Origin: UBA7430 sp002478765
Lineage (GTDB): Bacteria; Bacteroidota; Bacteroidia; Flavobacteriales; UBA7430
DNA length: 64,000 bases
Assembly (NCBI GenBank): GCA_943789355.1
Contig: CALSTU010000002.1
Coordinates: 496,001 to 560,000, forward strand
Direction of reading: 5' to 3'
How positions within the stretch are numbered: the stretch's first letter is position 1; each line of letters starts with the position of its first letter. The translations under genes and the position numbers were made by a program. Positions 14,311-23,002 of this stretch are shown here, piece by piece. The notes under the pieces are model-generated. The model saw only the letters and a program-made list of their open reading frames with translations, had not been told where the DNA came from and did not search any database.

Positions 14311-17300
14311 CTATCCATGACATTTCTTATACTTCTTTCCACTCCCACAAGGGCAAGGATCATTTCGCCCCACCTTTGCTTCGGTCCGAACGGGTTGTGT
14401 CTTTACTTGTTGATTTTGTTTTCTTGCAGACTTTTGTGTTGAAGAACTGGAAGCGTATCGAGGAAGTTCATTTCTGGAAGCTGTTAAGCCTGAGGCTGAA
14501 CTTTGTGGTACTCGCGCACGCTGTACACCTTTAGAATCTTTAATCGGCAAATTTGCCTTGTACAGAAAAGAAGTAATATCACTATTCAATTTCTCCAACA
14601 TAACCTTAAACAGGTTGAAGGATTCGAATTTATAAATCAATAATGGGTCTTTTTGCTCGTAAACAGCGTTCTGAACCGACTGCTTAAGATCATCCATCTC
14701 TCGGAGATGCTCCTTCCAAGCCTCATCAATAATAGCTAAAGTTACGTTCTTCTCGAAAGAATTTATCAATGATTTACCTTCCGTTTTGTAGGCCTCTTCA
14801 AGATTCGTTACAACTTGCATAACCTTATTCCCGTCGGTGAATGGCACCACTATATTCTCATAGCTTAAGGACTCGTCTTCATAAACATCTTTAACCACTT
14901 GAAATGCAGATTGCGCAATTCGATTCATTTTAAGAGAATACGAATTGATACTTTCCTCGTAAAGTGCCTGAATTAAGTCTTCTGATTTACGTGTACTGAA
15001 GGCATCCTCATCAAATGGACAATCCATAGAAAAAGTCTTAAGCACATCAAACTTAAAGGCTTCAAAGTCTTTGATTTCAGCATGAATATCTACCAACATT
15101 TGACAAGTATCGTAACACATGTTCGTGATATCAACCGACAAACGTTCTCCATCTAAGGCATGACGTCGTCGCTTATAAACAACTTCACGCTGAGAGTTCA
15201 TCACATCATCATACTCCAATAAACGCTTACGAACACCAAAATTATTTTCCTCAACTTTTTTCTGAGCACGCTCGATAGATTTAGAAATCATCGAATGTTG
15301 AATGACCTCACCTTCTTCTAAGCCCATGCGATCCATGAGCTTGGCAATACGCTCCGATCCAAACAAGCGCATCAGCTTATCATCCAAAGAAACTAAGAAT
15401 TGTGAAGACCCAACATCTCCTTGACGTCCAGCACGACCTCTCAACTGGCGATCAACACGACGAGAGTCGTGTCGTTCAGTACCCACGATGGCTAAACCGC
15501 CCGCCGCCTTAGCCTCATCACTTAACTTAATATCTGTTCCTCTACCGGCCATGTTGGTTGCTATCGTAACCTTACCTGGCTTACCCGCCTCAGCAACAAT
15601 ATTTGCTTCTTGCTGATGCTTTTTAGCATTTAGAACGCTGTGATCTACTCCACGAATCTGCAAAATTCGAGATAGCTTCTCGGAAATATCTACTGAAGTC
15701 GTACCCACCAACACCGGTCGAGCAGACTTAGACAAGCCTACCACCTCTTCGACAACCGCATTGAATTTCTCCCTTTGAGTTTTGAATACTTTATCCTCGT
15801 GATCAATACGAGAAATAGGACGATTCGTAGGAATTACAATCACATCCAACTCATAGATATCCCACAACTCTCCCGCTTCAGTTTCCGCAGTACCCGTCAT
15901 ACCTGACAGTTTATTATACATACGGAAATAATTTTGCAAGGTAACTGTTGCATGTGTTTGAGTAGCAGCCTCTATCTTAACATTTTCCTTAGCCTCTATC
16001 GCTTGATGTAAGCCATCTGAATAACGCCGTCCCTCCATAATACGACCGGTCTGTTCGTCAACAATTTTCACCTTGTTATCCATAACAACATAGTCAACTT
16101 CCTTTTCGAATAAGGCATAGGCTTTAAGAAGTTGATTCATGGTGTGAATCCGCTCACTTTTAACAGCAAAATCACGCATTAAAACTTCCTTCTCTTCTAT
16201 TACATCTTCCCCAGCCTTGGTCTTCTCCTCAAGCAAAGCAAGCTCCGTACCAACATCTGGAAGAATATAAAAGTTCTCCTCAGAAACGTTTTTCGAGATC
16301 AAATCAATTCCTTTGTCGGTTAACTCTATGGAATTATTTTTCTCATCAATGGTAAAATACAAATCGTCGTCTATGATGAACATTTCTTTAGACTGATCTT
16401 GCATGAAATGATTCTCTGTTTTTTGAAGTAATATTTTCGTTCCTTCTTCAGCTAAAAACTTAATCATTGCATTGTTCTTTGGAAGACCTCTGTAGGCTCT
16501 CAATAACTTCTTACCAGCCTCATCTGAAGATCCTTCAGAAAATAGTTTTTTAGCCTCTGAAAGTTCAGAAGTAACAAGCTTCTTTTGCGTATCGTAAAGG
16601 AGTTGTATTTGTGGCTTAAGTTGTGTGAATTCGTGCTCATCACCCTTGGGAACGGGTCCTGAAATAATCAAAGGAGTTCGAGCGTCATCAATTAAAACGG
16701 AATCTACCTCATCTACAATAGCGTAATTATGCTGACGCTGAACCAAATCTTCTGGTGAACGAGCCATATTATCTCTCAGGTAGTCAAAACCAAATTCATT
16801 GTTGGTACCAAAAGTAATATCCTTGAGATAAGCAGCTCTTCTTTCCTCGGAGTTAGGCTGATATTTGTCAATACAATCAACAGACAATCCATGAAACTGA
16901 TACAAAGGACCCATCCATTCCGAATCACGTTTTGCAAGATAATCGTTTACGGTAACCACGTGTACTCCTTTTCCTGACAAAGCATTCAGGTACACAGGAA
17001 GCGTAGCCACAAGAGTCTTTCCTTCACCAGTTTGCATTTCCGCAACCTTACCATCATGTAGCACAGAGCCACCTATCAATTGAACATCGTAATGTATCAT
17101 GTTCCATACTTGCTCAGCACCCGATGCCAACCAATGATTGGCCCAAATTGCTTGATCACCTTCAATGCTGACAAAATCAAATTTTGATGCTAGATCCTTG
17201 TCGAAATCCTGAGCGGTTACCTTCAATTGTTTATTTTTAACCAATCGTCGAGCCGTTTCTTTAACGACTGCAAATGCCTCAGGTAATATATCTTTAAGAA

Positions 17301-17613
17301 CTTCTTCGGATTTCTCATGAACTTTCACATGAAGTTCATCCATCCTTTTATAAGATGCCTCTTTATCTGTGACAACAACTTCATCCTTATCAAGAGCGGC
17401 TTGTATTTTAACGATCTCTGCATCTTCATCAGACACAGCTTCTTTTAGTTTAGTCTGAAACTCATACGTCTTACCTCGAAGCTGATCATCAGACAATAAT
17501 TCTATTGCAGGACTAACTTTCTGAACCTTTTCTACAACAGGCTTTAAGACCTTAAGATCACGATCAGATTTACTTCCAAAGAAACTCCCTAATATGTTTT
17601 TTATGATACTCAT
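14311..17613 (-). CDS. secA: Protein translocase ATPase SecA
   Basis: ATP-driven motor that pushes preproteins through SecYEG. I start at ATG 17613 (MSIIKNILGSFFGSK, 1100 residues), downstream of a -7 box; the longer ORF starts upstream of that box. Walker A GEGKT lies near residue 196, about 90 residues later than in E. coli, because of an insertion in the N-terminal region, and further lengthening is present between the DEAD-like part (DEVDSVLIDDART) and the second motor domain. The C-terminal SEC-C zinc motif CPCGSGKKYKKCHG is intact and preceded by a Ser/Gln-rich linker. Total length agrees with other Bacteroidota SecA. Confidence 0.97.
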   Translation of the reverse strand: MSIIKNILGSFFGSKSDRDLKVLKPVVEKVQKVSPAIELLSDDQLRGKTYEFQTKLKEAVSDEDAEIVKIQAALDKDEVVVTDKEASYKRMDELHVKVHEKSEEVLKDILPEAFAVVKETARRLVKNKQLKVTAQDFDKDLASKFDFVSIEGDQAIWANHWLASGAEQVWNMIHYDVQLIGGSVLHDGKVAEMQTGEGKTLVATLPVYLNALSGKGVHVVTVNDYLAKRDSEWMGPLYQFHGLSVDCIDKYQPNSEERRAAYLKDITFGTNNEFGFDYLRDNMARSPEDLVQRQHNYAIVDEVDSVLIDDARTPLIISGPVPKGDEHEFTQLKPQIQLLYDTQKKLVTSELSEAKKLFSEGSSDEAGKKLLRAYRGLPKNNAMIKFLAEEGTKILLQKTENHFMQDQSKEMFIIDDDLYFTIDEKNNSIELTDKGIDLISKNVSEENFYILPDVGTELALLEEKTKAGEDVIEEKEVLMRDFAVKSERIHTMNQLLKAYALFEKEVDYVVMDNKVKIVDEQTGRIMEGRRYSDGLHQAIEAKENVKIEAATQTHATVTLQNYFRMYNKLSGMTGTAETEAGELWDIYELDVIVIPTNRPISRIDHEDKVFKTQREKFNAVVEEVVGLSKSARPVLVGTTSVDISEKLSRILQIRGVDHSVLNAKKHQQEANIVAEAGKPGKVTIATNMAGRGTDIKLSDEAKAAGGLAIVGTERHDSRRVDRQLRGRAGRQGDVGSSQFLVSLDDKLMRLFGSERIAKLMDRMGLEEGEVIQHSMISKSIERAQKKVEENNFGVRKRLLEYDDVMNSQREVVYKRRRHALDGERLSVDITNMCYDTCQMLVDIHAEIKDFEAFKFDVLKTFSMDCPFDEDAFSTRKSEDLIQALYEESINSYSLKMNRIAQSAFQVVKDVYEDESLSYENIVVPFTDGNKVMQVVTNLEEAYKTEGKSLINSFEKNVTLAIIDEAWKEHLREMDDLKQSVQNAVYEQKDPLLIYKFESFNLFKVMLEKLNSDITSFLYKANLPIKDSKGVQRARVPQSSASGLTASRNELPRYASSSSTQKSARKQNQQVKTQPVRTEAKVGRNDPCPCGSGKKYKKCHG

Positions 17614-17636
17614 TCTGTATTTTTTTGAAGCGATAA

Positions 17637-17644
17637 CAAATGTA
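17637..17644 (-). promoter_or_regulatory. Bacteroidota -7 box for secA
   Basis: TACATTTG on the minus strand matches TAnnTTTG, 23 bases before the secA ATG. No good -33 TTTG is seen. The rest of the 286-base gap to the DUF2795 gene holds that gene's terminator and otherwise nothing I can name. Confidence 0.5.
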
Positions 17645-17868
17645 AATAAAAAGCATGTAGGAATAACTCTATTCAATCATTTTATCCACGTAAATTGGGG
17701 GCCAAAATTCAAAAAATGATAATTCGTCAGAAACAAACAACAATAACAATTACCCCATAATGTATTGGATTATAATTACAATAAAGATGAAAAAAAACCA
17801 CAATTAGACTCAAAAAGATCTATGATATCAGAGAAGAGTGAAGAATGATGTACCTGAAAAGATTGCAT

Positions 17869-17893
17869 AAAAAAACCCACCGTATTGGGTGGG
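17869..17893 (-). terminator. Intrinsic terminator of the DUF2795 gene
   Basis: The stem CCCACC/GGTGGG (17876-17881 with 17888-17893) is followed on the minus strand by a run of seven T residues. It begins 6 bases after the stop codon. Confidence 0.85.
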
Positions 17894-17899
17894 GTTTTA

Positions 17900-18121
17900 T
17901 TAATATTCTTCTTCGTTCCAAAGGAAATCTTCTTCTGTGGGGTAGTCGGGCCAAATCTCTTCAATTGACTCGTAAGTATCCCCCTCATCTTCAATAGACT
18001 GTAGATTCTCTACAACCTCAAGTGGAGCACCAGTTCGAATTGAATAATCAATCAACTCATCCTTGGTAGCTGGCCAAGGAGCGTCGCTCAAATATGATGC
18101 TAATTCTAGAGTCCAATACAT
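17900..18121 (-). CDS. DUF2795 small acidic protein
   Basis: A 73-residue acidic protein, very conserved across Bacteroidota, with the N-terminal segment MYWTLELASYLSDAPWPATK and a tail rich in Asp/Glu/Tyr/Trp. The DUF2795 fold is small and helical; the function is not established. It is a single-gene unit with a textbook promoter and its own terminator, suggesting independent and probably high expression. Confidence 0.9.
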   Translation of the reverse strand: MYWTLELASYLSDAPWPATKDELIDYSIRTGAPLEVVENLQSIEDEGDTYESIEEIWPDYPTEEDFLWNEEEY

Positions 18122-18144
18122 AATAAACTTGTTCTATTTTTTTG

Positions 18145-18175
18145 CAAATATAAATTATTTACCAAAACAAGCAAA
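18145..18175 (-). promoter_or_regulatory. Complete Bacteroidota promoter of the DUF2795 gene
   Basis: On the minus strand, TTTG (18172-18175) is followed by a 19-base spacer and TATATTTG (18145-18152), an exact TTTG-N19-TAnnTTTG. The leader is about 15-20 bases. Confidence 0.8.
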
Positions 18176-18191
18176 TGTTTCATGAACTCTC

Positions 18192-18749
18192 TCAAACTAA
18201 TCTTTTTTTTGGCTTCCAAGGAGTTTCCTTTCCTTTGAGGTTTTTTGTCAAAATTCGAGAAAGCACAAAAAGGTAATCGGATAGCCTATTTAAATATTGA
18301 ATAAAAACATCATCTACTGTAAAGTTTTCAGCGAGCTCAACAACCAATCGCTCTGCTCGTCTACAAACACATCGTGCTATATGACAATATGATACCGTGG
18401 CATGTCCTCCCGGTAAAACAAAACTCTTTATCGGGTCTAGCTCTTGTTCCATCAAATCAATAGCAGATTCAAGTACTTCTACATCTGTAATTGTCATGCT
18501 AGGCAACCTACTTTTCGCATCTTCAGTTTCAGACGCTAAATACGACCCAAGAGTAAACAATCGATCTTGAACATGAATTAATTCTAGATTTATGGCATCA
18601 TCATTAGATAAGTCACGTAACAATCCAATATGAGAGTTCAACTCATCTACTGTACCATAAGCATGTATCCTTAGGTGCCCTTTGGATACTCTCGAACCAC
18701 TGAACAATGATGTTTTTCCTTGATCACCTGTCTTTGTGTAAATTTTCAT
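18192..18749 (-). CDS. PduO-type cob(I)alamin adenosyltransferase
   Basis: Transfers adenosyl from ATP to cob(I)alamin, giving adenosylcobalamin, the cofactor of enzymes such as methylmalonyl-CoA mutase. I start at ATG 18749 (MKIYTKTGDQGKTSLFSG, 185 residues), where the family begins. The ATP-binding TKTGDxGxTSL motif and the second conserved block RRAERLVVEL are present. Its first 26 bases overlap the end of the upstream LolD-type ATPase gene, so the two are co-translated. No other cobalamin gene lies nearby, so the cell may only salvage or activate imported B12; this is inference. Confidence 0.93.
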   Translation of the reverse strand: MKIYTKTGDQGKTSLFSGSRVSKGHLRIHAYGTVDELNSHIGLLRDLSNDDAINLELIHVQDRLFTLGSYLASETEDAKSRLPSMTITDVEVLESAIDLMEQELDPIKSFVLPGGHATVSYCHIARCVCRRAERLVVELAENFTVDDVFIQYLNRLSDYLFVLSRILTKNLKGKETPWKPKKRLV

Positions 18750-19449
18750 AGGATTCAACTAATTTTACAATGTTACTATTTTTCAAGTCGGATGCTATCA
18801 CACCATCCTTTAAACGCAATATTCGGTGGGCATGGGACGCGACCTCCTCTTCATGAGTGACAACAATAAGCGTATTACCCAGCTGATGAATCTCTTCAAA
18901 AAGTCGCATGATGTCCTTTGATGTTTTAGAATCTAGGTTTCCTGTAGGCTCATCAGCTAAAATTATAGACGGATTATTTACCATAGCTCTAGCAACAGCA
19001 ACTCTTTGCCTTTGCCCTCCAGAAAGCTGATTTGGAAGATGATCCATTCGGTCTTCTAAACCCACCTTCTTAAGCACTTCTTTCGCTTTTTCATTTCGCT
19101 CACTTTTTTCGTAACCAGCGTATATTAGGGGTAAAGCTACATTTTCTAGCGCAGTCAGCCTGGGTAATAAGTTAAAGGTCTGAAAAACAAAACCTATTTC
19201 TTTGTTACGAATATGTGCCAAACTATCGTCTTTTAAAAGACTTACATTCGTTCCGTTTAAGTGATAGGTTCCTGCAGTAGGGGTATCCAAACAACCCAAA
19301 AGATTCATCAGTGTAGACTTGCCGCTCCCTGAAGGCCCCATCATAGCAAGATATTCATTTTTCGATACAGAAAGATCAATACCTCGGAGTGCTCTAACGA
19401 TTTCGGCACCCACCTTAAACTCTCTTTTTAACCCTTTGATATCAATCAT
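18724..19449 (-). CDS. ABC transporter ATPase, LolD/MacB type
   Basis: ATP-binding subunit of a type VII-like ABC system (lipoprotein release, efflux or cell division). Start at ATG 19449 (MIDIKGLKREFKVG, 241 residues); the longer ORF begins with TTG. Walker A GPSGSGKS is at 38-45, the Q-loop is in GFVFQTFNLLP, the signature is LSGGQRQRVAVARA and Walker B is ILADEPTGNLD. No permease gene is beside it, so its membrane partner must be encoded elsewhere. It follows the methyltransferase-like gene after 54 bases and overlaps the adenosyltransferase gene. Confidence 0.92.
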   Translation of the reverse strand: MIDIKGLKREFKVGAEIVRALRGIDLSVSKNEYLAMMGPSGSGKSTLMNLLGCLDTPTAGTYHLNGTNVSLLKDDSLAHIRNKEIGFVFQTFNLLPRLTALENVALPLIYAGYEKSERNEKAKEVLKKVGLEDRMDHLPNQLSGGQRQRVAVARAMVNNPSIILADEPTGNLDSKTSKDIMRLFEEIHQLGNTLIVVTHEEEVASHAHRILRLKDGVIASDLKNSNIVKLVESYENLHKDR

Positions 19450-19503
19450 TGTATTTAAGATATACTTCAAGTATTAATCACGGCACAAGTACCTGTTGTT
19501 TTT

Positions 19504-20124
19504 TCAATGCATCTTCACAACAAAATGTTGCTTGACCTGTTTTTTATGCAACAGCAAGATACCAAATTGAAATAGATCTATGGATATTGAAACAGGCTTT
19601 AACGCACAAAGATCAGTCCAAATAGCATCTTTCACTTTACTTTCATGAGGCCTGGAAATAATAACACAATTATATTTCAAAATCTCTTCCAGAGTATCTA
19701 ACCCTATGTCATCCAAGTATACTAAGTCTGCATCATTTGCCTCTGTTATGGAAATGCCCAACTCTTTAAAAATATGCATCTCAGATTCAGAGAAGCATTG
19801 AATGGATGAAACCGATAATAATTTGTTTGCACTTGGCACAGAAAGAGCTAGAGAAGCCGTAAAGTTTCCATTTGGAACAAAAGCCGAATTTGGTCGATAA
19901 AACACAGTCCAACGATACAAAAATAAAGCATTAGCTTCAGGGGTTTGCTTCAAACTTTTCGAAATTAACTCTCGAAATTGTTTGAAGAAGTAAAACTCTT
20001 TTTTAGCGTCTATAACATCGTTGTAGAAGTCAAATATAAAGGGTGAATGTAAGCCGTGAGCATCCAAAGCATTCAAGCAATAACTTATGTAAACCCTTAT
20101 TTTAAAAAGAAGGTGAGCTAACAT
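19504..20124 (-). CDS. Degenerate SAM-methyltransferase-like protein
   Basis: A 206-residue protein. Its ends resemble a Bacteroidota class I methyltransferase family: the N-terminal DAHGLHSPFIFDFYNDVI block and the C-terminal SIDLFQFGILLLHKKQVKQH block. The part that should hold the SAM-binding motif I (E/D-x-G-x-x-x-G) reads PNSAFVPNGNFTASLAL, without the glycine pattern, and the protein is shorter than the roughly 240-260 residues I expect for the family. The frame is open with normal codon use, so it is not an evident pseudogene. A pseudoenzyme or a diverged enzyme are both possible. It starts 9 bases after the uup stop, in the same operon. Confidence 0.65.
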   Translation of the reverse strand: MLAHLLFKIRVYISYCLNALDAHGLHSPFIFDFYNDVIDAKKEFYFFKQFRELISKSLKQTPEANALFLYRWTVFYRPNSAFVPNGNFTASLALSVPSANKLLSVSSIQCFSESEMHIFKELGISITEANDADLVYLDDIGLDTLEEILKYNCVIISRPHESKVKDAIWTDLCALKPVSISIDLFQFGILLLHKKQVKQHFVVKMH

Positions 20125-20133
20125 AAAGACGAA

Positions 20134-21993
20134 CTATATTAACTCCGCTAATTGCATCCAACGATCGGTTTTTTCGGCAATCTCATCATCTATTTCTTTG
20201 ATACGAATACCTAAAGCCTTTACCTTTTCCGCATCTACATCCAGGTGATTAAACTGCTCGCTAATTGACGCCTTTTCTTCCTCCAGGTTCGCTATGATCA
20301 ACTCAATGGTGTCGTACTCCTTCTTCTCATTATAGGTCAACTTCCTTTTCTCTACTGAAACTTTTTCTGCAACAACCTCTTTCTGTTTCGGCTTCACTTG
20401 TTTCAACTTACCATCAGAAGACACCTGAGCTCTGTAGTCGGTATAATTTCCTGGGAAATCTTTGACTTTACCCTCCCCTTCGAAAACGAACAAGTGGTCC
20501 ACCAATCGATCCATGAAATAACGATCGTGAGAAACCGTTATCATACAACCTTGAAACTCATCTAGGAAATCCTCTAAAACTTTAAGCGTAATCAAATCCA
20601 GATCATTCGTGGGTTCATCGAGTATTAAGAAATTTGGATTCTTCATTAAAATGGTCAGCAAATACAGACGCTTTTTCTCCCCTCCACTCAGGACCGATAC
20701 ATGTTTCCACTGTGCATCTTTGGAAAATAAAAAGCGCTCCAATAATTGCGCAGCGGTCATCTTTCGCCCCCCTATCAACGGAATGTACTCCGCAATATCC
20801 CGGACGATTTCGATGACTCGTTTGCCCTCATCCATCATCATCCCACTTTGGGTATAATAACCTACTACAACCGTATCTCCTACAACAATCTTCCCCGCAT
20901 CGTTTTTCTCTAAACCTGTCAACATATTCAAAACAGTGGTTTTACCAACTCCATTTTTGCCGACAATCCCTATGCGATCTCGCTTCTTGAAAGTATAGGT
21001 AAACTGATCTAGTATCTTTAAATCTCCATACGATTTAGAAACTTTATGAAGCTCCATAATTTTAGAACCTAAACGAGTCATTTGAACTTCAAGTTGCACT
21101 TTCTCATTTTTAATTCGCTTTTTAGCGGACTTCTCAACCTCATAAAAACTTTCAACTCGAGCCTTCGATTTAACACCTCGAGCTTTGGGTTGCCGACGCA
21201 TCCATTCCAATTCTTTGGAGTACAGATTCTTTGCTTTATCGATGTTGGTTTGCAAAACCGACTGACGCTCCTGCTTCTTTTCTAAATAATATGTATAGTT
21301 CCCTTTGTAGCGAAAAAGATCTCCTTCTTCCAACTCCAGAATTTCATCACAAATAGCATCTAGAAAATAACGGTCGTGGGTAACGATAAATAACGTCACT
21401 TGCTCTTTGGATAAATACTCTTGCAACCATTCTATCATTTCTAAGTCAAGATGGTTGGTGGGCTCGTCTAGAATTAAGAAATCAGGCTGTTCAATTAAAA
21501 TTTTCGCGAGTGAAAGTCGCTTTCTTTGTCCACCAGAAAGTACGGATACCTCCTGCTTTAAATCGTCCAATTTTAACTTGGATAATATTGTCTTTACCTT
21601 GACTTCGTAATCCCAAGCCTCCAATTGATCCATTTGATCAAAAGCTTTCTGAAAGACGATCGTATCTTCTGGATTTAACAATGCAGCCTCATATGACCGG
21701 ATGGCTAAAAGCATCGGATTTTCAGACTCATAGATCGCCTCAAAAACCGTTTTTGCATCTCCAAAATTAGATTCTTGTTGTAAAAAAGCAACTCGTAGCC
21801 CTTTTCGGTAGACTATCTCACCAGCATCTGCTGATTCGACTCCCGCTAAAGCTCTTAAGATGGTTGTTTTACCTGTACCATTTCTTGCAACTAGGGCAAC
21901 TTTTTGCCCTTGATCAATTCCAAAGTTCAGGCCTTTGAAAAGCGTCTGAATCCCGTAGGATTTTCCTAAATCTTGAACAGATAAATAATTCAT
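20134..21993 (-). CDS. uup: ABC-F ATPase of the Uup type
   Basis: Soluble protein with two ATPase domains and no membrane part; ABC-F proteins act on the ribosome, and Uup has also been linked to branched DNA intermediates. It has 619 residues. The first Walker A reads ARNGTGKT at 36-43 (the first glycine is alanine, a variation I recall from Bacteroidota homologues), the first signature is LSGGQRKR, the second Walker A GKNGVGKT and the second signature LSGGEKKR. A lysine-rich linker joins the two domains, and the C-terminus has a coiled-coil (about 545-615), which points to Uup over EttA. It lies 43 bases after hldD. Confidence 0.92.
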   Translation of the reverse strand: MNYLSVQDLGKSYGIQTLFKGLNFGIDQGQKVALVARNGTGKTTILRALAGVESADAGEIVYRKGLRVAFLQQESNFGDAKTVFEAIYESENPMLLAIRSYEAALLNPEDTIVFQKAFDQMDQLEAWDYEVKVKTILSKLKLDDLKQEVSVLSGGQRKRLSLAKILIEQPDFLILDEPTNHLDLEMIEWLQEYLSKEQVTLFIVTHDRYFLDAICDEILELEEGDLFRYKGNYTYYLEKKQERQSVLQTNIDKAKNLYSKELEWMRRQPKARGVKSKARVESFYEVEKSAKKRIKNEKVQLEVQMTRLGSKIMELHKVSKSYGDLKILDQFTYTFKKRDRIGIVGKNGVGKTTVLNMLTGLEKNDAGKIVVGDTVVVGYYTQSGMMMDEGKRVIEIVRDIAEYIPLIGGRKMTAAQLLERFLFSKDAQWKHVSVLSGGEKKRLYLLTILMKNPNFLILDEPTNDLDLITLKVLEDFLDEFQGCMITVSHDRYFMDRLVDHLFVFEGEGKVKDFPGNYTDYRAQVSSDGKLKQVKPKQKEVVAEKVSVEKRKLTYNEKKEYDTIELIIANLEEEKASISEQFNHLDVDAEKVKALGIRIKEIDDEIAEKTDRWMQLAELI

Positions 21994-22036
21994 AGTGTCT
22001 TTTGAATACGATAAGTGCTGTTATTCAGCATAAGAA

Positions 22037-23002
22037 TTAATAGTATTTACCCTTAAGCAAGTAATTGCCTAAATAGTCGGCAACACCTTCCTCCAAAGTA
22101 TGAAAAGAATTTTCATAACCGACGGATTTTAGTTTGCTCATATTTGCTTGTGTGAAATATTGATACTTATCACGAATATCCACAGGAGTGTCGATGAAAC
22201 TAATATCTTCTGTTACCTCCATACCTTTAAATGTCGACTTAGCTAAATCCAAAAATGCTCTGGCATTACCCGTACCTAGATTGTACAACCCAGAATCTTT
22301 TCGGTGATGTAAGAAAAAATACAAAACGGATACCACATCTTTCACGTAAACAAAATCTCGCAATTGCATACCATTCTCAAAAGCTGGATTGTGTGAACGA
22401 AAAAGTTTCATTGCTCCTGTTTCACCCACTTGTTTGAAAGTATGATAAACGACGGAGGCCATTCGGCTTTTGTGATATTCATTAGGGCCATAAACATTAA
22501 AGAATTTTATCCCCGCCCAAAAATAAGGCTGGCGCTCTTGAGTCAAAGCCCATTTGTCAAAATCATTTTTAGAATCCCCGTAAGGATTCAATGGAGCAAG
22601 CTTATCAACTACCTCGTGTGTATCTTCATAACCTTGCTCTCCCAACCCATAAGTCGCAGCTGATGAAGCATAAAGCAGAGGTATGCCGTAATCTATACAA
22701 GCATTCCACATCTTCTTGGAGTAGTTTAGATTTAACCTATCAAAAATCTCTTTATCAAATTCACTGGTATCTGTTCGAGCTCCAAGATGAAATATGAATT
22801 GAACTAAACTTTCATTTTTGCTCAACCACTCGAAAAAATCATCTCTGTGTACTTTTTCAGAATACGTTTTCCCTTCTAGGTTTTTATTTTTGTCATCTCT
22901 TGAGAAATCATCTACCAAGATGATGTCCTTAAAGTTCTGCTGATTTAACTTGGAAACCATACAAGAACCTATAAAACCTGCTGCACCTGTAACTACTATC
23001 AT
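22037..23002 (-). CDS. hldD: ADP-glycero-manno-heptose 6-epimerase
   Basis: Extended short-chain dehydrogenase that epimerises ADP-D-glycero-D-manno-heptose to the L form for the lipopolysaccharide core. It has 321 residues. The NADP-binding TGAAGFIG is at 5-12, the catalytic Y141 and K145 are in NPYGDSK, and HLGARTDT and KFFNVYGPNEYHK are diagnostic of HldD. Its start overlaps the stop of the upstream thioredoxin-domain gene by four bases (ATGA). The other heptose genes are not in the window. Confidence 0.94.
   Translation of the reverse strand: MIVVTGAAGFIGSCMVSKLNQQNFKDIILVDDFSRDDKNKNLEGKTYSEKVHRDDFFEWLSKNESLVQFIFHLGARTDTSEFDKEIFDRLNLNYSKKMWNACIDYGIPLLYASSAATYGLGEQGYEDTHEVVDKLAPLNPYGDSKNDFDKWALTQERQPYFWAGIKFFNVYGPNEYHKSRMASVVYHTFKQVGETGAMKLFRSHNPAFENGMQLRDFVYVKDVVSVLYFFLHHRKDSGLYNLGTGNARAFLDLAKSTFKGMEVTEDISFIDTPVDIRDKYQYFTQANMSKLKSVGYENSFHTLEEGVADYLGNYLLKGKYY

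Noticed and set aside
14233..14442. 69-residue ORF reading through the rho-secA terminator
   Set aside because: It consists of terminator palindrome and antisense of the SecA zinc motif.
17776..17994. 72-residue ORF overlapping the DUF2795 gene
   Set aside because: It is in another frame of a strongly conserved gene and runs through that gene's terminator.
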